34,988 nt of DNA. It comes from Hyphomicrobiales bacterium (lineage in GTDB: Bacteria > Pseudomonadota > Alphaproteobacteria > Rhizobiales > Beijerinckiaceae). The number at the start of each line of letters is the position of its first letter. The stretch's first letter is position 1. Below the pieces are notes generated by a model. The model did not search any database and was not told the origin of the DNA. It worked only from the letters and a program-made list of their open reading frames with translations. The DNA lies in the NCBI GenBank assembly GCA_947455455.1, contig CANGOE010000027.1, positions 1 through 34,988 of the forward strand, written 5' to 3'. This document shows positions 16,782 to 24,973 of the stretch, one piece after another. The position numbers and the translations under genes were made by a program.

Positions 16782-17840
16782 TCAGGCGGCCAGCGAACGA
16801 CGCATCGCGGCAGCCAAATCGACAAATAGGGTCAGGGCAAATGCCCGTCGATCCAGATTATAAGCATCGACCTCGCGCATGGCGCGGTCGATCTTTTCCC
16901 ATACCTCGGCAAAAGGCGCAAGAGAACGCGCCCCCTCGCCAGCCCGTTGCCGGATTTGCTCGCTCAGCCAATCGAACACCGTATCGCGCATGATGTCGAA
17001 ATCGGCACGCCCTTCTTTGCGGCCGAAGGCATCGGACATCGCCATCACATCGGTATGGGAATAATCCGGCATTTGCGCCAATAAGGTGCGGACATGATCA
17101 CCCACAGCCAACGTGCGCTCGTTCAGACGCTGGAAGGCCACACGGGCCGAGCCTTGCGCGGTTTGTGCCGCCTGCCGATTGAGCGCCTCATCAGGGGCCT
17201 GACCTGATTGGCGCAAAATGGTTTCGATGTCATGGGTTTCGAGAGGGAAAAAAGGCAAAACACATGATCTTGAACGTAAAGTAGGTATCAATTTTCCAAT
17301 AGAATGGGTGACCAAAAAAATAACAGAACGTGGGGGTGGTTCCTCAATCGTTTTAAGCAAAGAATTGGCACTAAATCGATTGAGATGATCTGCGCAATCA
17401 ATCAGCATCACACGCCAGCCACCATTGCCGGGAGTATGGGCAAAAGTACTGATGGCGTCTCGTGATAGATTGGCATTGATAATTGAAGGGATGGGAGACT
17501 TGTCACTCTGGGCTTGTCTGCGCAACACGAACAAATCGGGATGCGACAAAGCCAACACCTGCCTTGCGGCGGGCGCATCCGCAGGTACGTCCAGAGTGTC
17601 GGCAGGTTGAATGGTCAGGCCTTGCGGGCGGGACAGCAAAAAACGGGCGGCCCGATAGGCGAATGTGGCCTTGCCGATCCCTTCCGGCCCCGACAAAATC
17701 CAGGCATGGTGCATCCGGCCGCTGTTATAGGCTTCGAGAAAGCTCTGTTCGGCCTTTTCGGCCCCCAACATGATCTGCGATTCACGCGGGTGCGGGGCAT
17801 TGGGCAAGCGATCATCGGTGGTGGGATCAAGCGGCAACAT
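16782..17840 (-). CDS. holB: DNA polymerase III delta-prime subunit
   Basis: A 352-residue clamp-loader subunit. Walker A-like GPEGIGKAT is at 51-59 and the SRC-like motif TLRSRSCVLPF lies near residue 200. Together with DnaX and delta it loads the sliding clamp. Its start shares one base with the tmk stop (TAATG at 17842-17838). The segment 17261-17380, coding for the conserved sensor and SRC region, is only about 38% GC with A/T-ending codons, while flanking parts of the gene are much richer in GC. The protein reading is continuous across it, so this is a compositional patch and not a break. Confidence 0.93.
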   Translation of the reverse strand: MLPLDPTTDDRLPNAPHPRESQIMLGAEKAEQSFLEAYNSGRMHHAWILSGPEGIGKATFAYRAARFLLSRPQGLTIQPADTLDVPADAPAARQVLALSHPDLFVLRRQAQSDKSPIPSIINANLSRDAISTFAHTPGNGGWRVMLIDCADHLNRFSANSLLKTIEEPPPRSVIFLVTHSIGKLIPTLRSRSCVLPFFPLETHDIETILRQSGQAPDEALNRQAAQTAQGSARVAFQRLNERTLAVGDHVRTLLAQMPDYSHTDVMAMSDAFGRKEGRADFDIMRDTVFDWLSEQIRQRAGEGARSLAPFAEVWEKIDRAMREVDAYNLDRRAFALTLFVDLAAAMRRSLAA

Positions 17841-18511
17841 TACACTTGCCCCTTGCGCGCCTTGAACCGGTCAATCACCACCTGCCAGATGGCTTCCTCG
17901 ATCTGGTCCATGGTTTCGGTGGCATCGATAATCACCCAGCGGTCAGGCTCGGCCCCAGCCAAAGCTCGGAATTTTCCGCGCAGTCCAACATGGTAGCCCA
18001 AAGACTGGTTTTCAAACGGATCCACCGCACCATCCCCGCGCCGCTTTGCCGCGCGCTTCAGGCCTTCTGCGGCAGGCAAATCGAGTAGAAATGTCAGGTC
18101 GGGCTTGGTGTCACGCACCACGAATTGATCCATGATATCCAGATCGGATTCCTTGACGCGGCCATCCAGCCCCTGATAGGCGCGGGTCGAATCCGAGAAA
18201 CGGTCGCATACGACCCAATCCCCGCGCGCCAAAGTCGGGCGGATCAGCTTTTCCAGATGCTCGCTGCGCGCCGCATAAAACAGCATCACTTCGGCCAAAG
18301 CGGTAAACCGTTCGGTGCCGTGATCGAGCAATAATTGCCGGATGCGCTCGGCTCCCGGAGAGCCGCCGGGCTCGCGTGTCGCAACGGCATTGATCCGCAA
18401 TGCCGTTAAACGTGCCAGCAAACGCTTGCATTGGGTGGATTTGCCGGACCCTTCACCCCCCTCAAAGGTGATGAACATCCCCCGTGAGCGTGAATGTGAA
18501 CTGGCTTTCAT
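17840..18511 (-). CDS. tmk: Thymidylate kinase
   Basis: A 223-residue kinase converting dTMP to dTDP. Features are the P-loop FEGGEGSGKST (16-26), the DRF/DRFSDS motif that positions dTMP (CDRFSDSTRAYQG), and the TREPGG motif. The lid region contains RAAKRRGDG. Two starts are possible: ATG at 18511, used here, or ATG at 18478 directly before FITFEGGEG; relatives usually carry a short leader, so the longer form is kept. It heads the tmk-holB-metG-tatD-MBL set, each coupled or closely spaced. Upstream is rlpA with a 109-base gap. Confidence 0.95.
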   Translation of the reverse strand: MKASSHSRSRGMFITFEGGEGSGKSTQCKRLLARLTALRINAVATREPGGSPGAERIRQLLLDHGTERFTALAEVMLFYAARSEHLEKLIRPTLARGDWVVCDRFSDSTRAYQGLDGRVKESDLDIMDQFVVRDTKPDLTFLLDLPAAEGLKRAAKRRGDGAVDPFENQSLGYHVGLRGKFRALAGAEPDRWVIIDATETMDQIEEAIWQVVIDRFKARKGQV

Positions 18512-18620
18512 CGAAGAACTTTAATCCCTGCAAATCACCGATGTCGGACCATGCCTTCATTCAGCCAGCATGGCAATCACATCAACCGAGGATCGGGAAA
18601 AAAAATGAGGACAGCGGCCT

Positions 18621-19697
18621 TCAGGCCCCTTTGTTCCAACCACGTGCAGGCGTTGGGACCGGAACAAATCCATTGCCGGGGGTGGCCGTGACAGGAGCAG
18701 GCGCTTTTGCACTGACTGCGGGTACATCGGTTGACGAAAACTGATCGGGCCGCACAGGTGGCAAAGGCACAGAACCGGATGTCATGACGGTAGACTGAGA
18801 AACATTGCCAATTTCGGGATTGTCTTTTACGTCAAGCACGGGCTTGAAATTGCTCAAAGCCGCAAATTGGGGGCGAAAACCTGTTTCGCCGATTGCAAAT
18901 GGCCGCACTGGCGGCATGGGAAGCCCGGCTTCGCCCGAAACAAATTCGCTGACCGGCTGTTGGGCTGTGGGCAAGGTCTCATCGGTGTTTTTACGCAAAG
19001 CCGGTTGGGTCTGGTTAACCGTTGCTTTTGCCACAACAGGTGCAGTCCCTGCCCGTCCCAATTGGGCCGGTGTCCCATCGGTCCGCAAGGAGGCCATCAA
19101 AACGGCTGTATCATCGGTGGATACCGGTGCGCGGCCGATATAATCGACCTTCAGACGCGCCGTCCCCAAATGTTTGAAATTCAAACCCACGGCAACTTGT
19201 TCCGAGACATCAACCAGACGATTGCCATGGAAAGGCCCGCGATCATTGACGCGGGCGATAATCGAGCGGCCATTCAGCACATTGGTCACACGGACATAGC
19301 TGGGCAAGGGCATGGTAGGATGGGCGACAGAAACCGAATTCTTGTCAAACACCTCGCCATTGGCTGTTTCACGGCCATGGAAGCTCGGGCCATACCACGA
19401 GGCCAAACCTGTCGCCGAATAGCCCTTTTCTTCGCGCGGCACATATAATTTGCCAGCAACGGTATAGGGCTTGCCGGTTTTATCGTATCCGACCCCTTTG
19501 GGCAGAACCTCTGGTTCCGACTTTGTGAATGTTTGAGAAACCACATCCGGCACAACGGAGGCCAGCTTGGTCTCGGGCGTGCACTGGGCAACACACAAAC
19601 CGATCAGGCTCACGCCCAAGGCGCGCACAAAGCGGTTGGATGCCGCAGGTGCAGTGGCGAGTGATCGGGTCGTTGGCAAGGCGCTATGACTATTCAT
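18621..19697 (-). CDS. rlpA: RlpA-like septal ring lytic transglycosylase (putative lipoprotein)
   Basis: A 358-residue envelope protein. A basic and hydrophobic N-terminal signal (about 22-39) leads to Cys35 and Cys39; neither has an ideal lipobox (VAQC has Gln at -1), so lipidation is uncertain. The double-psi beta-barrel domain spans about 93-185: GLASWYGPSFHGRETANGE, then the catalytic-type ARVNDRGPF with Asp152. The C-terminal 170 residues are low in complexity and Pro/Thr/Val-rich, and no SPOR domain is seen. RlpA proteins cleave naked glycan at the septum. The start at 19697 gives a normal signal peptide; the frame is open further upstream to 19853 in AT-rich sequence. Confidence 0.88.
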   Translation of the reverse strand: MNSHSALPTTRSLATAPAASNRFVRALGVSLIGLCVAQCTPETKLASVVPDVVSQTFTKSEPEVLPKGVGYDKTGKPYTVAGKLYVPREEKGYSATGLASWYGPSFHGRETANGEVFDKNSVSVAHPTMPLPSYVRVTNVLNGRSIIARVNDRGPFHGNRLVDVSEQVAVGLNFKHLGTARLKVDYIGRAPVSTDDTAVLMASLRTDGTPAQLGRAGTAPVVAKATVNQTQPALRKNTDETLPTAQQPVSEFVSGEAGLPMPPVRPFAIGETGFRPQFAALSNFKPVLDVKDNPEIGNVSQSTVMTSGSVPLPPVRPDQFSSTDVPAVSAKAPAPVTATPGNGFVPVPTPARGWNKGA

Positions 19698-19934
19698 TAA
19701 CGAAAAGCTAACGCGATTTACGCCGCCTGACAACCTTAAAGAGATATTAACAAGGTCACGTTTTGACTTATTGTTAACGATGGCACGCCAAACAAAGGAT
19801 TTTAAAGAACACTTGAATAAGAACGAATCAAAATCCACTTGATGGGACTTCATTCAATCGATATATGAAATAACAGTAAAAGTTGAGTGTTTTTGCGTTT
19901 TCTGAAACTTCGATGACGAACAGGAAAATCAAAC
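19698..19934. promoter_or_regulatory. Divergent AT-rich gap between rlpA and the S8 protease, with candidate protease promoter
   Basis: This 237-base AT-rich gap separates two diverging genes. On the plus strand TTGATG (19839-19844) and TATATG (19862-19867) are 17 bases apart and would start a transcript about 60 bases before the protease ATG. I found no clear promoter for rlpA. An AGGA motif precedes the protease start by about 10 bases. Confidence 0.4.
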
Positions 19935-20939
19935 ATGCTCAAACGACATCACCTCTTTGCGTCCGTTGTTGGCGCTTTTAGCATTTTTACAACCGCTCAA
20001 TCGCTGGCGATCAGCATACCACCTTCGCAAATCGGAAAAGGCGCGACCACCTATGCGCCGATTGTTGTTAAGATCGGCCCCAAGATTGTTGTCACCTATT
20101 TTACCTGGATGAACCCCGAAATCGTTCAAGCATGGTCGCAAGGTTATGTGGGGCAAGGCGTCAATATGACCGTGGTTGATTTTTATGCGCAAAGCAAAGC
20201 GAGTTCACGGATTTTAGGCAATCTCGGCACAGGTTGGCTTAATGTTTATCATGGGGACTGGACGGCCAAAACAGCCTCGATGATTGCGCCTCTCGCTACA
20301 GTTTCGAAAGTTCAATTGCCAACCGAGCTTTCAGTTTCCATCGCACCAGTCCCCCTGAAGTCCGGCCTCAATGTGGTCAATCTCAGTTATGGCTTTTTTG
20401 ACAGTCCAAATTCGGTGCAGGCTCCGTCTTCGATACAATGGGATCCACAAACCGCGTCCATCATCTCCTATGCAGTCAATGGCAGTGCTGTGACGGTGAA
20501 AGCGGCGGGCAATGACAATGTTGCGGTGAATGGGATCAATTCTGGCAACAACATCGATTTGTTGAACGCTTCTCTGATTGGCGCTCAATCGGCAATTTAT
20601 GTCGGGGCGCTTGATAAAAATGGGACCGTATTAAGCAAAGCGAAGATGGCCTCCTATTCCAATTTCGCCGGCGACAATGCCACGGTACAAAACAATTTTC
20701 TGGCCGTGGGTGTCAGAGGTGACCTCACGGGCCTTTACGGCACCTCTTTTGCCGCACCGATCGTCAGCGGGTACGCTGCGATTTTGGGTTCAAAATTCAC
20801 CAAAGCCTCTGCCACACAAATCACAAACCAGTTACTCAATACGGCCCGCAAGGACACTGTCGCCAATTATAGTGCGGCTGTGTATGGCAGAGGGGAAGCG
20901 AGTTTATCTCGCGCCCTCGCCCCAGTATCCATCAAATGA
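19935..20939 (+). CDS. Secreted subtilisin-like serine protease (S8 family)
   Basis: A 334-residue protein with a signal peptide (MLKRHH, then a hydrophobic core, with a likely cut after QSLA near residue 25). It carries a degenerate but complete S8 catalytic set: Asp82 in MTVVDFY, His106 in VYHGDWTAKTASMIAP, the oxyanion Asn193 in KAAGND, and Ser271 in YGTSFAAPIVSGYAAIL. The motifs around Asp and His differ from the usual DTG and HGTHVAG, so it belongs to a divergent branch. No propeptide, autotransporter barrel or other C-terminal domain is seen; the protein ends about 60 residues after the Ser motif. It stands alone, convergent with the ABC permease gene. The substrate is unknown. Confidence 0.85.
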   Translation: MLKRHHLFASVVGAFSIFTTAQSLAISIPPSQIGKGATTYAPIVVKIGPKIVVTYFTWMNPEIVQAWSQGYVGQGVNMTVVDFYAQSKASSRILGNLGTGWLNVYHGDWTAKTASMIAPLATVSKVQLPTELSVSIAPVPLKSGLNVVNLSYGFFDSPNSVQAPSSIQWDPQTASIISYAVNGSAVTVKAAGNDNVAVNGINSGNNIDLLNASLIGAQSAIYVGALDKNGTVLSKAKMASYSNFAGDNATVQNNFLAVGVRGDLTGLYGTSFAAPIVSGYAAILGSKFTKASATQITNQLLNTARKDTVANYSAAVYGRGEASLSRALAPVSIK

Positions 20940-20972
20940 ATGGATCATATTTTTGGCCATGAGCGGTGCAAA

Positions 20973-21722
20973 TCAAACCTGCGCCGTTATCCTGCGATTG
21001 ATCAGCAACAGGACAATGCCGGCCATGCCGGCAAAGCCTGTGAGCAGGAAGGTCAGCATCACGATCACATCGACATTGTGCAGGCCGATGGCGTTCATCA
21101 GCAAAAAGCCAAGACCGCGTTGTGAGGCGAACATTTCACCCAGCAAAGTGCCGATCAGTGTCAATGAAAAGCCGATCCGTATCCCTGCAAAGATTTCCGG
21201 CAAGGCGGAGGGAAAAATCACGGTCCGGATGGTCGCCCCGGTCGACAACCCCATGACCCGCGAGGTTTTCAGCAGAACCGGTTTGACATTGCGCACGGCA
21301 TTCAGGGTAAACAGGGCAATCGGCACAATACCGTGAATGGCCCCGAACGCCACTTTGGCCGACAGGCCCAAGCCGAAAATCAGCAACAAGATCGGATAGA
21401 GTGTAATTTTAGGCACGGAATAGATAGCGATCAGGAAAGGCTCGAAAATCTCGCTGGCAAAACGCTTCAAACCGAGCAGAAAACCGATCGCCAATCCCGA
21501 TGTCACAGCTATCAGCAAAGCCAGAACAAAGGCTTTCAGCGTTTCGGTCAGATGGGTGACAAATTGCGGTGTTGTGATGAATTTGGCGGTAAATTGCAGG
21601 GTTGAAACCGGAGACCGCAAAGCAATATCGCCGATCAAAGCATAAAGCCCCTGCCAAAGCACGAGAATGGCCAACGTCAACCACCCCATATTGGCAAACA
21701 GGCGGCGGGTAGAAGCGCTCAT
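20973..21722 (-). CDS. ABC transporter permease (SsuC/TauC-like), distal
   Basis: A 249-residue inner-membrane permease with six predicted transmembrane spans. The cytoplasmic EAA-type coupling loop is visible after SRVMGLSTGATIRTVIFPSALPEI. It belongs to the binding-protein-dependent importers of the nitrate/sulfonate/taurine/pyrimidine group. The start at 21722 overlaps the stop of the preceding permease by 4 bases (ATGA). It is the last gene of the leuC-leuD-SBP-ATPase-permease-permease operon. The substrate cannot be read from the permease. Confidence 0.88.
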   Translation of the reverse strand: MSASTRRLFANMGWLTLAILVLWQGLYALIGDIALRSPVSTLQFTAKFITTPQFVTHLTETLKAFVLALLIAVTSGLAIGFLLGLKRFASEIFEPFLIAIYSVPKITLYPILLLIFGLGLSAKVAFGAIHGIVPIALFTLNAVRNVKPVLLKTSRVMGLSTGATIRTVIFPSALPEIFAGIRIGFSLTLIGTLLGEMFASQRGLGFLLMNAIGLHNVDVIVMLTFLLTGFAGMAGIVLLLINRRITAQV

Positions 21723-22471
21723 TGCAACCCCCGCCGTTTGAGCAGGGATTTTTCCCAATGCGAGATCACCATATTGATGGTGATCGATACCGCCAAAATC
21801 AGGATGATCAGCGGATACATCGTGGCATTGTCGAAATTATTATAGGCAAAACTGATCTCGTACCCCATGCCGCCGGTCGACATGATAAATTCGGCGCCGA
21901 TCACGCCGATCAGTGAATAGGCAACCGCAAATTTGGCCCCTGTCAGAATATAGGGCGCGGCAGAGGGCAAGGTGATTTTCAACGCCGTTTCAAGAGGGTT
22001 CATGCCGTTCACACGTGCCGTTTTAAGCAAGACACGCGGCACACGGTCCAATCCGTTCAGCGTGTTGACCACCACAGCCACAAAACCCAGCATCACGCCG
22101 ATAAAAATTTGCGGCGCATCACCAAGGCCCAACAGCAAAATCAGCAAGGGATAGAAAGCAAACACCGGAATGGCATAATAGGTGGCAAATAACGGATCCA
22201 GCGTCTCGCGCAACCGCCGCAGACGGTGGATCACCAACCCGGCCAAGACACCCAAGGACACGGCAATCACAAAAGCAAAGCCGGCATTGCCCATGGTTTT
22301 GGCGATGGCTTTGTTCAATTTGCCCGATTTGAGCATTGTGAACAGATCGAGAGCCATTTTGTGGGGGGCCTGCATGGTCAAAGCATCAATCCGGCCGATT
22401 TTGACCAGCACTTCCAGCGCAACCAGCAGTGCCACGATCAGACCAAGACGGATCAATCCGGCCCTTGTCAT
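21719..22471 (-). CDS. ABC transporter permease (SsuC/TauC-like), proximal
   Basis: A 250-residue permease of the same family as its downstream neighbour, with six hydrophobic spans and the coupling motif ARVNGMNPLETALKITLPSAAPYI. The presence of two different permease genes suggests a heterodimeric channel. It overlaps the ATPase gene by 4 bases (ATGA at 22471-22468) and the next permease by 4 bases. All three ABC membrane and ATPase components are therefore translationally coupled. Confidence 0.88.
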   Translation of the reverse strand: MTRAGLIRLGLIVALLVALEVLVKIGRIDALTMQAPHKMALDLFTMLKSGKLNKAIAKTMGNAGFAFVIAVSLGVLAGLVIHRLRRLRETLDPLFATYYAIPVFAFYPLLILLLGLGDAPQIFIGVMLGFVAVVVNTLNGLDRVPRVLLKTARVNGMNPLETALKITLPSAAPYILTGAKFAVAYSLIGVIGAEFIMSTGGMGYEISFAYNNFDNATMYPLIILILAVSITINMVISHWEKSLLKRRGLQ

Positions 22472-23277
22472 GAGCTGGCTTCCTTTTTACCGATCGCCTT
22501 CATCGATTCCACCCGCAACGACCGCCACAAACGCGCTGTCACAGCACCAAACGCATCCTGTTCGACAATGCGGCTGTCACGGTCGCGCGGCCAATGGGTT
22601 TCGACAATATCGATCAACTGACCGGGTCTTGAGGACATCACGCCGATCCGGTCAGCCAGCATCGCGGCCTCGTCCAGCGCATGGGTAATCAAAAAAATTG
22701 TCGCTCCCGTTTTGCGCCACAGCGAGAGGATTTCATCTCCCATCAACAAACGGGTTTGCTGATCCAGCGCCCCGAATGGCTCGTCCAGCAGGATCAAGCG
22801 CGGTTCGGTCACCAGTGTACGGGCGATACAGACCCGCTGGCGCATACCGCCCGACAATTGCGAGGGATAGGCATCGGCAAATTCGACCAAACCCATCATG
22901 GCGAGGGCTTTATCGACCCGCTCGTCCTGCTCGCGCCGATCCAGCGCCATGCGGCGCAACCCGAAGGCAATGTTATCGCGCACCGTCAGCCAGGCAAACG
23001 AGGCATCCTCCTGAAACACCACACCGATCCCGTCGGGACAGGATCCGTTGATCGGCTGGCCTTCAAAGGTAATACTTCCCTTTGTCGGGCTGGTCAGGCC
23101 GATCATCAATTCCAGCAGTGTCGACTTGCCGCAACCGGATGGGCCGACAACGGCAAAAAATTCCCCATGCCGCAAATCAAGCTGGATCGGACCCAGTGCA
23201 TGAATGCCCTCCCCCACCCCGTCCGGGCGGGGAAAGGTCATCTCGACATCTGTCAGGCGAATATGGGGCTGTGTCAT
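22468..23277 (-). CDS. ABC transporter ATP-binding protein (SsuB/TauB-like)
   Basis: A 269-residue ATPase that powers the importer. Walker A is GPSGCGKST (45-53), the Q-loop is VVFQEDASFAW (around 87-97), the signature is LSGGMRQR (141-148), Walker B is LILLDEPFGALD (161-172), and the H-loop is LITHALDEA. The VVFQED...LTVRDNIAFGL arrangement and the LDEPFGALDQQTR ending of the D-loop are typical of the nitrate/sulfonate/taurine class. The start at 23277 is chosen over the upstream 23313, which would overlap the binding-protein gene. It lies 13 bases after the binding-protein stop. Confidence 0.92.
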   Translation of the reverse strand: MTQPHIRLTDVEMTFPRPDGVGEGIHALGPIQLDLRHGEFFAVVGPSGCGKSTLLELMIGLTSPTKGSITFEGQPINGSCPDGIGVVFQEDASFAWLTVRDNIAFGLRRMALDRREQDERVDKALAMMGLVEFADAYPSQLSGGMRQRVCIARTLVTEPRLILLDEPFGALDQQTRLLMGDEILSLWRKTGATIFLITHALDEAAMLADRIGVMSSRPGQLIDIVETHWPRDRDSRIVEQDAFGAVTARLWRSLRVESMKAIGKKEASS

Positions 23278-23290
23278 GGTCTGGTCTTGA

Positions 23291-24283
23291 TCATTTGAGC
23301 GCTTTGATATCATCGGCCAAGAATTGCGTATCGATCATCTTGGTCACATCAATATCACCCGACAGGGCTCCGACTGCCTTTTGCACATCGATGGCGCGGT
23401 TAAGCCCCTCCATATGGAATTGCCCTGTGCCCCAATATTCAATACCGGCCGTGCGGCTCCCGACCAAAGCCCGAACCGAAGCCCGCGCAACAGCGGGTTC
23501 GAGATTGTAGACTTTGGCAATGATGTCGCCAGATTCATCAGGGTTTTGGACCATATAGGCCACAGCCCGCCTACGCGCCCGCAATACCGCCTTGATGAAA
23601 TCGGCCTTGGCCACCGATTGCGAGCTTGAAGCCGCACCCAGCACATTGGCAATCGGCGGCAACAGATCGGACGCGATGGCCACAGCGCGGTATTTATCCT
23701 TGAATTTGGCCCATAAGGGTTCTGGCATCGGGGTGATATCGACCAAACCGGCATCCAATGCGGCAACGCCCTCGCCGAAACCGCCTGTCTTGACCAATTC
23801 CACATCTTCGACCTTCAACCCGCCCGACTGGATGATCAACGTTGCCAGACCTTGCGAGGTCGAGCGCGGATTGGTGTAGCCCATTTTCTTGCCCTTCAAA
23901 TCCTTGACGGATTTGATCGGAGAATCGGGTTTTACCGCCCAAACGAATTCGGCAACGGTCAGCACATTGTCACTGACAAATTTGATATCCGCCCCTTGCT
24001 GGATGGCGGCAATGACGGCATTGGGATTGACCTCGGCATAAGGCGCATTGCCCGCCAGCATATTGCGCAAAGTGGTCCCGCCACCGGCCGACGACAGAAT
24101 ACCTGTGACATTCGCCCCTTCTTCCTTGAAGAAGCCCTTTTCCATGGCAATCGCATAAGGCATGCCGTTGGCCGATACGCCATAATTGGACACAACGATT
24201 TCTTCTGCCTGCGCACCAAGTGATGCGGCAAACAGTGTTGCCCCGAACAATGTCGCTTTCAGAACCTTGCTTGTCGTGGTCAT
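23291..24283 (-). CDS. Periplasmic substrate-binding protein (NMT1/SsuA-like)
   Basis: A 330-residue periplasmic binding protein. It has a clear signal peptide (basic MTTTSKVLK, hydrophobic core, AQA cleavage site near residue 23). Family features include IAMEKGFFKEEGANV near the N-terminus, GGGTTLRNMLAGNAPYAEVNPNA and LKGKKMGYTNPRSTSQGL. The family binds sulfonates, nitrate, pyrimidine precursors, aromatic acids and other small ligands, so the substrate is open. GGAGGAACACGC before the ATG at 24283 sets the start. It follows leuD by 36 bases, linking the importer to the hydratase genes. Confidence 0.9.
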   Translation of the reverse strand: MTTTSKVLKATLFGATLFAASLGAQAEEIVVSNYGVSANGMPYAIAMEKGFFKEEGANVTGILSSAGGGTTLRNMLAGNAPYAEVNPNAVIAAIQQGADIKFVSDNVLTVAEFVWAVKPDSPIKSVKDLKGKKMGYTNPRSTSQGLATLIIQSGGLKVEDVELVKTGGFGEGVAALDAGLVDITPMPEPLWAKFKDKYRAVAIASDLLPPIANVLGAASSSQSVAKADFIKAVLRARRRAVAYMVQNPDESGDIIAKVYNLEPAVARASVRALVGSRTAGIEYWGTGQFHMEGLNRAIDVQKAVGALSGDIDVTKMIDTQFLADDIKALK

Positions 24284-24319
24284 GCGTGTTCCTCCCATAA
24301 TATTTTTCTATTGATGTCT

Positions 24320-24973
24320 TTAGCGTTTGAGACCAACCAGATCTTCGGGAAACAACCATGGTTTTTCACTGCTGGCCATTTTGTAAAAATCTGAAATGTC
24401 CTCTTGATGGTGTAAAGTCGTGGTGATCTCGTCATCGCCACGGATCATTGCCTGAACACGCGAGGCAGGCATCTGGAAGGACCATGACCGATTGTGGAGC
24501 GAATTATTCGCGTCAGACACCGACACTGTCAATGTATGCAGATCAACCCTGAAAGCCATACCTTCAGAGTGAGTCTCGACCAGAGTTTTGAGCTCCTGAT
24601 AGGTCTCAACATCGATGATGCCCGCGACAAGATTGTTGCGGAAGGCATTTTCGTAAAAAATATCGGCAAAGCTCGGCGCCAGCACACAGCCGATCCCGAA
24701 TTGAACCAAGGCCCAAACCGCCGCCTCGCGTGAACTGCCGCATCCGAAATTCTCGTCAGCAAGAAGCACTTTTGCGTGCCGGTAAGGCTGTTGATTGAGA
24801 ATAAAACCCGGCACTTCCTGCCCCAGCGCATCATAGCGTTCGCCACCGAACAGACCTTGACCCAGATCCGCTGAAGCCGTCCGCAACCATGAGGACGGAA
24901 TGATGGCATCGGTATTGATGTCACAACGGGGGATCAGGGCCATGACCCCGTCTACGCGCTCTACAGCACTCAT
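24320..24973 (-). CDS. LeuD-like (isopropylmalate dehydratase) small subunit paralog
   Basis: A 217-residue swivel-domain subunit of an aconitase-family hydratase. Hallmarks are DINTDAIIPSSWLRT, the LLADENFGCGSSREAAVWAL motif, and APSFADIFYENAFRNNL. In leucine synthesis LeuCD isomerises 2- to 3-isopropylmalate. No other leu gene is nearby, and the operon continues into an ABC importer. A role on another hydroxy- or unsaturated dicarboxylate, related to the methylmalate/citraconate or dimethylmaleate type of reaction, is therefore plausible but unproven. The start at 24973 overlaps the leuC stop by 4 bases (ATGA). Confidence 0.88.
   Translation of the reverse strand: MSAVERVDGVMALIPRCDINTDAIIPSSWLRTASADLGQGLFGGERYDALGQEVPGFILNQQPYRHAKVLLADENFGCGSSREAAVWALVQFGIGCVLAPSFADIFYENAFRNNLVAGIIDVETYQELKTLVETHSEGMAFRVDLHTLTVSVSDANNSLHNRSWSFQMPASRVQAMIRGDDEITTTLHHQEDISDFYKMASSEKPWLFPEDLVGLKR

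Noticed and set aside
15612..16829. 405-codon plus-strand frame opposite metG
   Set aside because: Antisense shadow of methionyl-tRNA synthetase; no motifs, start signals or promoter.
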